Source: Bacillota bacterium (lineage in GTDB: Bacteria > Bacillota > Bacilli > Alicyclobacillales > SLC66). From it: a stretch of DNA of 64,000 bases. Made by a program: the position numbers and the translations under genes. This document shows, piece after piece, positions 1-9,742 of this stretch. The notes under the pieces were generated by a model. The model ran no database searches, was not told the DNA's origin, and saw only the letters and a list, made by a program, of their open reading frames with translations. The stretch spans positions 1 through 64,000 of the forward strand of contig JAJZCW010000009.1 of NCBI GenBank assembly GCA_021828865.1, given 5' to 3'. Position 1 is the first letter of the stretch. Every line of letters begins with the position of its first letter.

Positions 1-424
1 GTTCTGCGCCAAAACGCAGGAGACGATCTTTATGCGTAATGACCAACCTGCCTACTTCGTCCTGCAAAATGGCATTCAATAGCCGCTTCAAGCCTTTCTT
101 GTGGTCGTTCATGCCTGATCCAAGATCGGCAATTACCTCATATGTCCATCCTTGAGCGGCACAGTACATTTCCAAGACTTGCTTTTGCCGTTCCAAATCC
201 TCTTTCTGATCATGGCTTGAAACCCTTGCATACGCTACGGTTTTTCTGTCGCTTCGTTGAAGACGGAACAATTCCGGCCGCAGTTTCACCAGATCGTATC
301 GGCGGTGACCACCTTGCGTAATTTCATCTGGCTGCAATCGTCCTTCTTTTTCCCAACGCCGCAATGTGGTAATGGATACGCCAAGAACTTTTGATGCTTC
401 GCCTATCGTTGCTAATCTGTCCAT
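1..424 (-). CDS. tnpA: IS607-family serine recombinase TnpA (partial, runs off left edge)
   Basis: The first 141 codons of an IS607-type transposase are visible; the rest lies beyond base 1. The ATG is at 424-422. The N-terminus is a MerR-type helix-turn-helix (IGEASKVLGVSITTLRRWE, then GGHRRYD), followed by the start of a serine-recombinase catalytic domain with the nucleophile in YARVSSHDQ, and later ADLGSGMNDHKKGLKRLL and LVITHKDRLLRFG. This order, a small HTH plus a resolvase domain, is typical of IS607 TnpA. A tnpB gene would be expected downstream, outside the window. IS607 ends lack conserved inverted repeats, so I cannot place the right boundary; it should lie between 425 and glpP. 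No frame break is seen in the visible part. Confidence 0.9.
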   Translation of the reverse strand, partial: MDRLATIGEASKVLGVSITTLRRWEKEGRLQPDEITQGGHRRYDLVKLRPELFRLQRSDRKTVAYARVSSHDQKEDLERQKQVLEMYCAAQGWTYEVIADLGSGMNDHKKGLKRLLNAILQDEVGRLVITHKDRLLRFGAE

Positions 425-524
425 ATGAATAGTATAATATAGTTTTGAGTAGTATCAATGAAAGCTGTTTAAGCCCCTCCTCCGCGCTCTCCATATATGA
501 CAATATTCCCGTTAAACTATCATT

Positions 525-1079
525 TTAAAATCCAGCTTCCCACAGCGCCTTATTCGACGTGGTGACGGCCAAGGCCCCCGCATCAAGCGCCGCTTGAACC
601 TGTTGCGGCTTGCGCAAGAACCCTCCTGCCAACACAGGCATCCGCGTTTCCTCGACCACATCCTGAATCAGTTCCGGCGCTATCCCCGGCAACACCTCGA
701 TGTAATCCGGCTGGATGGATCGAATGACGCGGTAACTCGTTGCTAGTGAATGGGAGTCCAGGAGAAAAATCCGCTGAATCGAGAGAACTCCGCGCTTTTT
801 TGCCGTTTCGATGACATGGGAATGCGTAGAGATGATACCATCTGGCTTAATTTCCTGGCATAGATACTGCGCGCCGTATTCGTCTGGCTTCAATCCCTGG
901 ATCAAGTCCGCATGCAAAATCAGCTTCACCCGATGGGAATGCGCAACGTCCATCACGTATTTTAATTGCGCCAGATGAATTTGCAACATCATCGCGTATT
1001 CAAAATGGTATTTCACCAATTGGTCCAAGTCACCGATATGCCTCGCTGCGGGAATGACTCGCTGGCGGATTTTCTCCAC
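525..1079 (-). CDS. glpP: glycerol uptake operon antiterminator GlpP
   Basis: 184 residues, GlpP family (TIM-barrel-like RNA-binding antiterminator that responds to glycerol-3-phosphate). Motifs typical of the family are LILHADLIQGL, ICQE-like LCQEIKPDGIISTH and the C-terminal PVLAGGFLRKPQQV and AVTTSNKALWE. The start is GTG at 1079, preceded by GGGAGG. In B. subtilis GlpP with glycerol-3-phosphate lets RNA polymerase pass the terminators in the glpFK and glpD leaders. Both genes here have such terminators (see 3319-3362 and 5883-5935), so the target and regulator are together. Unlike in B. subtilis, where glpP comes first, it is the last gene of the cluster, so it could be part of the transcript it controls. 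Confidence 0.93.
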   Translation of the reverse strand: MEKIRQRVIPAARHIGDLDQLVKYHFEYAMMLQIHLAQLKYVMDVAHSHRVKLILHADLIQGLKPDEYGAQYLCQEIKPDGIISTHSHVIETAKKRGVLSIQRIFLLDSHSLATSYRVIRSIQPDYIEVLPGIAPELIQDVVEETRMPVLAGGFLRKPQQVQAALDAGALAVTTSNKALWEAGF

Positions 1080-1130
1080 GTTTTTTCCTCCCTAACGCCA
1101 TCACCGTGACGCTATCGCACGTACGATATG

Positions 1131-1619
1131 TCACTGACGATCGCTCACTGATGACTTCCCGCCCTCGCCCTCTCTCATCGAGGCACCGACAGTTTTCATG
1201 ACGCTGAACACTTTGGAAATCAAATAACTCACGTCCGGATCCCGCAAGGCTTTCACCAAATCCCAGGCTCCCCGCACCTCAATGGTCGGCTCCGCAGATT
1301 CCCACTCACCCGCCACCTGGGATACCGTCTGAACGAGACTTCCTAGCATTTCCGGATCGAATGACTTGATGAGTGACAGCCACTTCGAGCCTGTTGCCAT
1401 CATGCGAAGCGTTTCCGGTTTGGCAAGCATCCCAACGCCCGCCTCCGCCAATTCATCCATGTCGTGAAACAAATACCCGGCCATTTTGATCAGGCCCTTT
1501 TGATCGGCGGCATCCAAAAGTTGCAAGGTGTTTTCTATCGTCGTTTCCCGCCCGATGACCATCGTGATGAGACGCTCCAAAGGATCGGGACTGACCATTT
1601 CGTTCTCCAGATTACTCAT
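1131..1619 (-). CDS. DUF1641 family protein
   Basis: 162 residues from the ATG at 1619, which has GAGGGAGG upstream; the reading frame is open further upstream but without a better ribosome site. It begins MSNLENEMVSPDPLERL and contains a helical segment around AGYLFHDMDELAEAGVGML and a C-terminal VRGAWDLVKALRDPDVSYL, as in DUF1641 proteins. In Bacillus these small proteins sit beside formate-dehydrogenase-like or other flavin/quinone-linked dehydrogenases and their role is not established. Here the gene overlaps the end of glpD by 8 bases (1612-1619), so it is probably translated together with GlpD. I infer a role in GlpD electron transfer or membrane attachment, but only from position. Confidence 0.8.
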   Translation of the reverse strand: MSNLENEMVSPDPLERLITMVIGRETTIENTLQLLDAADQKGLIKMAGYLFHDMDELAEAGVGMLAKPETLRMMATGSKWLSLIKSFDPEMLGSLVQTVSQVAGEWESAEPTIEVRGAWDLVKALRDPDVSYLISKVFSVMKTVGASMREGEGGKSSVSDRQ

Positions 1620-3294
1620 GTTTTGATCCTCCCTCTTCCGTGACCATCGTCGCTTCGCGAATGAACTGGTACAGTTCCTCCCGATACGCTTTCGTCTGCT
1701 CCTCATTCCACCTGAAATGATCGGCCATGTACGTGATCACCGGATCCTTCCACCGCTCTACCCATGCCACGTCGAAAAACATGGCGGAGGTTCTGCGGAT
1801 AAAAAAGTCCGAGGGAGTGATCACCATTTCCTTATCCATACCATACACCAGCGAGGCAAACACCTCCAGCGAAAGTCCGCTCGCTTTCGCCTCGTCCCCT
1901 TGATCTCGCAATATCGCATACAACTCGTCTAGGTTGGTCCCGTACCGGTGCGCCAGTCGGTTCGCCTCCGCCTCCGTCAAGCCAAACGCCACGCCTTCGG
2001 TGGTTTTTTCCTCAATAAAAGCAGGCATGTTGGCAGACCCGCCAAATTTGCCACCAGAAAGCTCAATCTTATCCGTCTGGCAAGTCGGATAAGATGTGCG
2101 TCCCTCTGCTTCGAGGAGCTCTCCGACGTAGGTCACCACTTTATCCGCCATTTTGCGATACCCGGTGAGTTTTCCGCCAGCGATCGTGATCAGTTGACTT
2201 TTCGAGGTGAAAATCTCATCCTTGCGGGAAATTTCAGACGGCCCTTTCCCTTCCTCATGAATGAGCGGTCGTACCCCTGCCCAAAACGACTCCACATCCG
2301 TTTCCGTAATCGCCACACTCGGGAACATGTAATTGATACAATCGATCAAATAATCCCTGTCTGCCTTTGTCGTGAGCGGATGCTGGGGATCTTCGTGGTA
2401 GTTGGTGTCCGTTGTCCCCACGTACGTCTTGCCCGCCCGCGGAATGGCAAAAATCATCCGTCCGTCAGGCACATCAAAGTAGACAGGATTGTGCAGCGGG
2501 AACCTGGTACCGTCAATGACGATGTGCACGCCTTTGGTCCAGTGGAGCGTTTTTCCTTGCTTCGAGTGGTCGATTTCACGCAGGCGATCCACCCAGGGTC
2601 CAGTCGCGTTGACCACTTTTTTGGCGTGAATCGTATACGTCTCGCCCGTCAATAAGTCTTTCACGGTGGCACCGCGAACCATCCCGTTTTCATACAGTAG
2701 GTTCTCTGCCTTCGTATAGTTGAGCGCGATGGCGCCTCGATCCACGGCTTCTTTTAGTATTTCCAGCGTCAGCCGGGCATCATCGGTCCGGTACTCGACG
2801 TAGTACCCTGCTCCTTTTAGCCCTTTTGGATTTAACAGTGGTTCTATTTTTAGCGCCTCTTCTATCGTGAGCATGGTCCTTCGTTCTTCAGGTTTAACAT
2901 GCGCCAGTCGATCGTAGATGAAAAGCCCGATGGCGCTCATGAACATGCCATACGTCCCGTGCTCGACGATCGGTAGCATCATCCAAAGCGGGGTAGTGAT
3001 GTGCGGCCCGTTTTCATAGACGATCGCCCGTTCCTCTCCAACTTCTGCCACCACTTCGATGTCAAACTGCTTTAAGTACCTGAGTCCGCCGTGTACTAAT
3101 TTAGTCGAACGGCTGGATGTCCCAGCCGCAAAATCCTGCATTTCCACTACCGCCGCACGCATCCCGCGCGTATGGGCATCCAGCAAAATACCGGCACCCG
3201 TCACCCCGCCGCCGATGATCAGCAAATCAAGCGGCTTCGACTCCAAGTCTTTTTTCATCTGAACGCGCGCTGGATGAGTAAACGCATAAGCCAT
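1612..3294 (-). CDS. glpD: aerobic glycerol-3-phosphate dehydrogenase (FAD)
   Basis: 560 residues, usual for bacillary GlpD. It oxidises sn-glycerol-3-phosphate to dihydroxyacetone phosphate and passes electrons to the quinone pool at the cytoplasmic membrane. An FAD dinucleotide-binding motif is seen near residue 26 (LLIIGGGVTGAGILLDA), followed by GTSSRSTKLVHGGLRYL, and later FVGTTDT-type (TYVGTTDTNYH) and AGGKLTGYRKMA segments. The start ATG at 3294 follows AAAAAGGAGTG. The mRNA leader carries a terminator hairpin (3319-3362), as in B. subtilis glpD, so expression should depend on GlpP. It lies downstream of glpK with a 162-base gap and overlaps the DUF1641 gene behind it. Confidence 0.97.
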   Translation of the reverse strand: MAYAFTHPARVQMKKDLESKPLDLLIIGGGVTGAGILLDAHTRGMRAAVVEMQDFAAGTSSRSTKLVHGGLRYLKQFDIEVVAEVGEERAIVYENGPHITTPLWMMLPIVEHGTYGMFMSAIGLFIYDRLAHVKPEERRTMLTIEEALKIEPLLNPKGLKGAGYYVEYRTDDARLTLEILKEAVDRGAIALNYTKAENLLYENGMVRGATVKDLLTGETYTIHAKKVVNATGPWVDRLREIDHSKQGKTLHWTKGVHIVIDGTRFPLHNPVYFDVPDGRMIFAIPRAGKTYVGTTDTNYHEDPQHPLTTKADRDYLIDCINYMFPSVAITETDVESFWAGVRPLIHEEGKGPSEISRKDEIFTSKSQLITIAGGKLTGYRKMADKVVTYVGELLEAEGRTSYPTCQTDKIELSGGKFGGSANMPAFIEEKTTEGVAFGLTEAEANRLAHRYGTNLDELYAILRDQGDEAKASGLSLEVFASLVYGMDKEMVITPSDFFIRRTSAMFFDVAWVERWKDPVITYMADHFRWNEEQTKAYREELYQFIREATMVTEEGGSKHE

Positions 3295-3318
3295 GCTGTA
3301 TCACTCCTTTTTATCAAG

Positions 3319-3362
3319 AAAAAACCACAAGCTTAAGCCAATCTGCATAAGACTTGTGGTTT
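3319..3362 (-). terminator. glpD leader terminator, probable GlpP target
   Basis: On the minus strand AAACCACAAG pairs with CTTGTGGTTT (3353-3362 with 3322-3331; 21-base loop), followed by a run of six T, three of them in the stem. It lies between glpK and the glpD ribosome site. A terminator here would normally separate glpK from glpD; in B. subtilis the same arrangement is the GlpP antitermination site. The RNA element is seen directly; the GlpP link is inference from glpP at 525-1079. Confidence 0.75.
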
Positions 3363-3456
3363 CTCCCGAACTCGTCACCAAAGGTATTAAGTTTTCATCC
3401 TTATTCCCTCATAATATAGCATACTTTCCATCTGCCTAGGAGGGAGGTTAGGCATT

Positions 3457-4950
<1,494 letters not shown>

Positions 4951-4971
4951 TCATTCCCTCCTAAGTATTGC

Positions 4972-5802
4972 TCAGTGTTCCGCTTCTGCTGAGTGCAAGA
5001 ACCTTGAAATAAACCACTTGTAAATAAACGGTGCAATCGCGCCTCCAATTAGCGGACCAATGATAGGTACCCACCAATATCCGCTTGGGCCAGGGAAAGC
5101 GTTGCTTCCCCACCCAGCAAACCAGGAGAACAGACGCGGGCCAAAATCACGGGCAGGATTGATCGCATACCCTGCATTCACGCCGTAGGACATTCCAATC
5201 GCTGCGACCGCCATCCCTACCATAAATGGTCCCATATTTGATTGAACACCAAGATTTTTCGAATCCCCAATACCAAGGATAAAAATGACGAGAAAAAAGG
5301 TGCCGATGATCTGATCAAGAAACGGCCAGAACATATTGCCGTTAAAGTAGCCTGCAGGAAAGGTGGCAAAAATACTGTAGGTTGTCAGCCCAGCTGAAGA
5401 GGCTCTAGACACCACATGATGTGCAATGTTCCAAGCGTTGATGGCATGAAAATAGTCCAAATATACAATTGCTGCACCGACAAATGCCCCTACCACTTGG
5501 GCGATCCAGAACGGAATCAGTTTTCGCCAGGGAAAGTCTCCCTTGATGGCCATAGCAAAGCTGACGGCAGGATTCAAGTGCGCGCCAGAAACCCCACCTG
5601 TCACATAGACGGCCAGTGTAACAGCCAGTGCCCACCCCCATGTGATCAGCAGCCAACCGCCTGCTCCTTGGAAGATCACTAGGGTACGACCAGATTCTGT
5701 GAGACCCGCTACTGCTACTGCGACCACGCCATCGCCAAAGGCAATGATGATGAGCGTGCCCAGAAATTCTGCAAGGAGCTCCCCCCAAAGGCTTTTTCTC
5801 AT
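4972..5802 (-). CDS. glpF: glycerol uptake facilitator (aquaglyceroporin)
   Basis: 276 residues, MIP family channel. Both half-helix motifs are present: SGAHLNPAVSFAMAIKGDFP in the first half and GYAINPARDFGPRLFSW in the second. The arginine and acidic residue after the second NPA (NPARD) mark a glycerol-conducting member rather than a strict aquaporin. Six hydrophobic segments can be followed. It starts at ATG 5802 and is the first gene of glpF-glpK. Its 245-base upstream region carries a leader terminator (5883-5935) and a possible promoter (5947-5974). Confidence 0.97.
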   Translation of the reverse strand: MRKSLWGELLAEFLGTLIIIAFGDGVVAVAVAGLTESGRTLVIFQGAGGWLLITWGWALAVTLAVYVTGGVSGAHLNPAVSFAMAIKGDFPWRKLIPFWIAQVVGAFVGAAIVYLDYFHAINAWNIAHHVVSRASSAGLTTYSIFATFPAGYFNGNMFWPFLDQIIGTFFLVIFILGIGDSKNLGVQSNMGPFMVGMAVAAIGMSYGVNAGYAINPARDFGPRLFSWFAGWGSNAFPGPSGYWWVPIIGPLIGGAIAPFIYKWFISRFLHSAEAEH

Positions 5803-5882
5803 CAGCCTATCACCCTTTTCTTGATTAGAATGGGAAACCCGTAGATCCTGAATCTACCGCTGATTCTTTTTTTCCCACCTCC

Positions 5883-5935
5883 AAAAAAAGAACATATAAA
5901 ACCCCATGATGTCAGTATGGGAATCTTAATGTTCT
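5883..5935 (-). terminator. glpFK leader terminator, probable GlpP target
   Basis: On the minus strand AGAACAT (5935-5929) pairs with ATGTTCT (5895-5889), with an inner CCCAT/ATGGG helix (5917-5921 with 5903-5907), followed by a run of seven T. It is placed in the glpF 5' leader, about 80 bases before the start codon. Together with the glpD leader terminator it makes the pair of sites expected for GlpP antitermination. The two stems do not share an obvious primary sequence. Confidence 0.75.
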
Positions 5936-5946
5936 CCTATTCTTAA

Positions 5947-5974
5947 TATTTATTAAACTAAATTTTAATTGCAA
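5947..5974 (-). promoter_or_regulatory. possible glpFK promoter
   Basis: Read on the minus strand: TTGCAA (5969-5974), 16 bases, TAAATA (5947-5952). Transcription would begin near 5940, just before the leader hairpin at 5935, which fits an attenuated leader. The region is very A+T rich, so chance matches are easy. Confidence 0.35.
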
Positions 5975-6015
5975 CACAAATGAACACTGAATATTTTCAA
6001 TGTTCTATTTGTGTT
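5973..6015. repeat. long inverted repeat between radical SAM gene and glpF
   Basis: AACACAAATGAACA (5973-5986) is complementary to TGTTCTATTTGTGTT (6001-6015) except for one bulged base, with a 14-base loop. It lies 30 bases after the stop of the radical SAM gene and overlaps the possible glpF -35 region. There is no clean T-run on the minus strand, so it may be a weak terminator of the upstream gene or an operator for glpFK. I cannot decide. Confidence 0.45.
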
Positions 6016-6047
6016 ACCACCATATTCGATCTTGTACAGAATTATGC

Positions 6048-7325
6048 TCAGGAAATTTTCGATTGATACCAACTTGGGGAATGGGTATAGCTGCCAATAC
6101 GAAGTACGGGGCATTCTGATTGCAGGTAATCGATCATCGTTAAGAGGCCGAGCGGTTCACCAGACCTCTCGGGGATTCGATCTAAATAATAATCCGGGTC
6201 AATGTTGAGGTTGCGCAGTTGGACTAACCGCACGCCAGTATCATTGATCCACTTTGCCATTGCCTCGATCTCCTCTTCCTGATCGGAGACGCCAGGGAAA
6301 ATCAGGTAGTTGAGCGAGACAATTACGCCTTTTTCCGTGGCATAACGGGCAGAGTTTGCCACATCGTCCAGTGTGTATCCGCGCGGACGGTAATACGCAT
6401 GATAGTGATCCGGGAGTGCGCTGATGATTGAAACGCGCATCAAATCAAGGCCCGCATCCACGATGGCCTGTATATTTCGAGTGAGACCTGCGTTGGTGTT
6501 GATGTTGATCGCGCCGGTTTGGATAATGTCTCTTGTGCGGGCGATCGCCCCTGCGATTTCCCTTCCGCGTACGGATGGTTCTCCTTCGCACCCTTGTCCA
6601 AACGACACTATTCCGTCTGGTCCGGACTTTTGCAAGTGGTGGACCATCAATTCCACCATCTCGTCCACCGTTGGCCTAATCAGTAGCCTTGTTTGCGGCG
6701 ACTCAAACCCGGCATCGTCCGGCTGCTCACTGATACAGCCAACACACCCGGCATTACAAGTAGGGGAGACAGGAATGGCTCCCTCCTGCCGCTCAAAGAA
6801 CGTGTTTCTAGACGTCACGCACTCGTACTCGAGCGCACAGGTGGTCAAATGCTCATATAAGCGATTTTGCGGGTACAGCGTCCGCATTGCGTCCACTCGT
6901 GACGCTGCTGACTCGTGACTGTATTGTAGCGGATTCCAGGGGGCAGGATCATCGCTTTTGATGGCAGCCGCATAAAATTTGCCATTTTCAAATCCCACGG
7001 CGGTATAGCCAAAAAGCGGATAGGTGGGCAGCCCTTCGTCTTTATGAAACGCAGGCAAATACAACCTCGTATAGCCTTGCGGCAACAGTGCCCCCACCGC
7101 ATGGAACGTTTTTGGCATTGCCTTTAATTGTCCTGTGATCGGATCGAAGCCAAGCGCCCGGGAATGAGGAAGCGACACCATCGTCGCACCGTCAGGAAGG
7201 GGGATCCATTCCCTCGCTTCCACCGATGTCACTTCTCTGCCCGCTCTACCAAGCGCCAAAAGCTCGTCAGTATCAAACAGGCGGCCATGCTCGTCCGCAT
7301 ACACGATATTCAACGTTGTACACAA
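6048..7325 (-). CDS. radical SAM protein of unknown substrate
   Basis: 425 residues. The iron-sulfur motif is CxxxCxxC (SPTCNAGCVGCISEQ, near residue 190), followed by VSFGQGCEGEPSVRGREI, a glycine/glutamate segment typical of S-adenosylmethionine binding, and RVSIISALPDHYHAYYRP, LNYLIFPGVSDQEEEIEAM. About 170 residues precede the cluster motif, which is longer than in most activases. I do not recognise a specific subfamily or substrate. The gene lies 18 bases after rho on the same strand and could be co-transcribed with it. The ATG at 7325 is used. Confidence 0.8.
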   Translation of the reverse strand: MCTTLNIVYADEHGRLFDTDELLALGRAGREVTSVEAREWIPLPDGATMVSLPHSRALGFDPITGQLKAMPKTFHAVGALLPQGYTRLYLPAFHKDEGLPTYPLFGYTAVGFENGKFYAAAIKSDDPAPWNPLQYSHESAASRVDAMRTLYPQNRLYEHLTTCALEYECVTSRNTFFERQEGAIPVSPTCNAGCVGCISEQPDDAGFESPQTRLLIRPTVDEMVELMVHHLQKSGPDGIVSFGQGCEGEPSVRGREIAGAIARTRDIIQTGAININTNAGLTRNIQAIVDAGLDLMRVSIISALPDHYHAYYRPRGYTLDDVANSARYATEKGVIVSLNYLIFPGVSDQEEEIEAMAKWINDTGVRLVQLRNLNIDPDYYLDRIPERSGEPLGLLTMIDYLQSECPVLRIGSYTHSPSWYQSKIS

Positions 7326-7343
7326 CCTTTATTGTTTGAAATT

Positions 7344-8645
7344 CTATGAGGATTTCGCACTGACGCGTTTTGTATCTGAGGTGTCCCTTGTCGCCTCTCT
7401 TGACTCTGAGGTGCTTTCGAGTGTTGCCAAAAATTCTGTATTGGATTTGGTTTGCTTGAAACGGCGTAAAAATATTTCCGTAAACTCGTTGTTTTCACCG
7501 AGAGAGCGACGAAGCGCCCAAATTTTATCCAACTCTTCACTCGTCAGGAGCACTTCTTCCCGGCGAGTGCCAGAGCGACGAATATCGATCGAGGGGAACA
7601 CTCGTTTTTCCGCCAATTTTCGATCAAGGTGTAATTCGAGATTGCCTGTCCCCTTGAATTCCTCATAGATGACGTCATCCATCCGCGATCCGGTATCGAT
7701 GAGTGCAGTGGCAAGAATCGTCAGGCTACCGCCCTCTTCTATGTTCCTAGCCGCGCCAAAAAAACGCTTGGGTCGATGGAATGCTGCCGGATCGATACCA
7801 CCTGACAATGTACGGCCACTTGGCGGGATAACTAGGTTGTAGGCCCGCGTCAACCGGGTGATGCTATCCATCAGGATCACGACGTCTCTTTTGTGTTCAA
7901 CTAGGCGCATGGCGCGCTCCAGCACCAGTTCCGTCACTTTGATGTGGTTTTCCGGCAACTCGTCAAAGGTTGACGCGACCACTTCTCCACGAACAGAGCG
8001 TTGCATATCGGTCACTTCTTCGGGACGCTCATCAATCAAAAGAACAAAGAGGTCGATATTGGGGTAATTGGCGGAAATGCTGTTGGCAATCTCTTTTAGG
8101 AGCATCGTTTTACCGGCCTTAGGTGGTGCGACAATCAAACCCCGTTGCCCCATTCCGACTGGCGACAACAAATCCATGATCCTAGTGGCAAACTTGTGCG
8201 GCTCTGTTTCCAGCGTCAACTTATATTGTGGAAATAAGGGGGTGAGTGCGGGAAAGTGAGGTCTTTCTGCTGCGGTCTCAGGACTAGTGCCATTGACCGC
8301 CTCCACTTGCAAGAGTCCAAAATAGCGCTCATTTTCCTTGGGCGGCCTAACTTTACCAGATACCAGATCGCCCTCTCGAAGATCAAATCGTCGAATCTGT
8401 GATGCGGCTACATAAATATCCTCAGCGCTTGGCAAATACCCGATGGGTCGCAAAAAGCCGTACCCGTCAGACATGATATCGAGGATACCTTCTGCAAAAA
8501 TTAATCCGTCTTTTTCCGCCTGTGCGCGGAGAACGGCAAATATCAATTCCTTTTTCTTCATGCTGGCATAATAGGGAATCTGGAATTCCTTAGCCAACTT
8601 GTAAAGCTCCGTGAGCTTCATCGTTTCTAGCTCTTTAATTTGCAA
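7344..8645 (-). CDS. rho: transcription termination factor Rho
   Basis: 433 residues. The N-terminal helical part (MKLTELYKLAKEFQIPYYASMKKKELIFAVL) and the cold-shock-like RNA-binding domain (EGILDIMSDGYGFLRP, SAEDIYVAASQIRRFDLR) precede the RecA-type ATPase with Walker A APPKAGKTML and the Q-loop/R-loop region TRLTRAYN and SGRTLSGGID. The start is taken as TTG at 8645, which gives an N-terminus like that of B. subtilis Rho; an ATG eight codons inside (8621) has a poorer ribosome site. The glpX-rho gene order matches B. subtilis. A serine/threonine-rich C-terminal tail of about 25 residues extends past the conserved core. Confidence 0.97.
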   Translation of the reverse strand: MQIKELETMKLTELYKLAKEFQIPYYASMKKKELIFAVLRAQAEKDGLIFAEGILDIMSDGYGFLRPIGYLPSAEDIYVAASQIRRFDLREGDLVSGKVRPPKENERYFGLLQVEAVNGTSPETAAERPHFPALTPLFPQYKLTLETEPHKFATRIMDLLSPVGMGQRGLIVAPPKAGKTMLLKEIANSISANYPNIDLFVLLIDERPEEVTDMQRSVRGEVVASTFDELPENHIKVTELVLERAMRLVEHKRDVVILMDSITRLTRAYNLVIPPSGRTLSGGIDPAAFHRPKRFFGAARNIEEGGSLTILATALIDTGSRMDDVIYEEFKGTGNLELHLDRKLAEKRVFPSIDIRRSGTRREEVLLTSEELDKIWALRRSLGENNEFTEIFLRRFKQTKSNTEFLATLESTSESREATRDTSDTKRVSAKSS

Positions 8646-8687
8646 TTGAACCTGCCCTCGCCATACTCAGATTATTAATTAAGTTGC

Positions 8688-8696
8688 ATTATAGCA
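8688..8696 (-). promoter_or_regulatory. probable rho promoter (extended -10)
   Basis: On the minus strand TGCTATAAT (8696-8688) combines the TG-n extension with a perfect TATAAT, about 43 bases before the rho start. The -35 region is poor, as is common with extended -10 promoters. Confidence 0.45.
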
Positions 8697-8747
8697 TGTT
8701 TACCTGCATATCATCACTTTATGCAATTCCCCTAAGAAAAGACTCGC

Positions 8748-9722
8748 TTAGATCATTACTAAATTCGGCTTAGTCTGTAACTTGTGCTTGGCCTCGATGA
8801 ACCTGATCGTACCACTGCTTGCCCTCATGACGAGCGTGTGTGTCGTGGCCACGTCACCCGCCAAAAAACGCACACCTTTCAAGAGTTCCCCATCCGTCAC
8901 ACCAGTGGCAGCAAAAATCGCTTCTTCGTCGCGCACTAAGTCATCCATTCGAAGCACGCGAGTGGGATCATCCAGTCCCATACTTAGGCAGCGCTCCAAC
9001 TCCTCATTATTTTGCGGTAAAAGCCTACCTTGAAACTCCCCACCCATGCACTTAAGCGCCGCGGCTGCCAGCACCCCTTCTGGTGCGCCACCTGATCCAA
9101 AGAGAATATCCACACCTGTTTCGGGAAATGCCGTATTCAGCGCACCTGCCACATCGCCATCGCTAATCAGCTTGATGCGCGCACCCGCTTTGCGAATTCG
9201 CTCGATGATCTCGGTGTGCCTTGGGCGATCGAGAATGCATGCCACCACGTCCTCAATGCGTTTGCCTGTTGCATGTGCCACCACACGCAGGTTGTGCTCA
9301 AGTGGCGCCTCAATGTCCACAAGCCCTTTTGCAGCAGGGCCCACCGCCAATTTGTCCATGTACATATCCGGCGCATGCAAAAGCGATCCGCGCGGCGCGA
9401 CTGCGAGAACTGCCATGGCGTTCCATAGGCCTTTCGCCACGATGTTGGTGCCTTCTAGCGGATCCACCGCCACGTCCACCTCTGTCCTGCCGTGCCCCAG
9501 CTTTTCACCAATGTACAGCATTGGCGCTTCGTCCATTTCCCCTTCTCCGATGACCACTGTGCCATCGATGTCGACCGTGTCAAATACAGCCCTCATTGCG
9601 GTGGTGGCGGCTAAATCCGCCTCATTCTTCTTGCCCGTTCCCATCCACTTGGCGGCAGCAATCGCAGCCGCTTCCGTGACTCTGGCAAATTCCATCGCCA
9701 ATTCGCGATCCATCCCGTTCAC
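8748..9722 (-). CDS. glpX: fructose-1,6-bisphosphatase class II
   Basis: 324 residues, GlpX family. It hydrolyses fructose-1,6-bisphosphate to fructose-6-phosphate in gluconeogenesis, needed when growing on glycerol or amino acids. The metal-binding motifs are [13 protein letters not shown] and [12 protein letters not shown]; later [13 protein letters not shown] and [19 protein letters not shown] are also characteristic. It sits between rho and the DapL-like aminotransferase, matching the B. subtilis glpX(ywjI)-rho order. Its presence fits the glycerol and lysine catabolism encoded nearby, which both require gluconeogenesis. Confidence 0.97.
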   Translation of the reverse strand: MNGMDRELAMEFARVTEAAAIAAAKWMGTGKKNEADLAATTAMRAVFDTVDIDGTVVIGEGEMDEAPMLYIGEKLGHGRTEVDVAVDPLEGTNIVAKGLWNAMAVLAVAPRGSLLHAPDMYMDKLAVGPAAKGLVDIEAPLEHNLRVVAHATGKRIEDVVACILDRPRHTEIIERIRKAGARIKLISDGDVAGALNTAFPETGVDILFGSGGAPEGVLAAAALKCMGGEFQGRLLPQNNEELERCLSMGLDDPTRVLRMDDLVRDEEAIFAATGVTDGELLKGVRFLAGDVATTHTLVMRASSGTIRFIEAKHKLQTKPNLVMI

Positions 9723-9742
9723 CCTCTCTTTTACGACTAGCC

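Noticed and set aside
1948-2655. 235-codon plus-strand open frame
   Set aside because: It lies wholly inside glpD on the other strand, has no ribosome site and a basic, biased composition typical of an antisense shadow.
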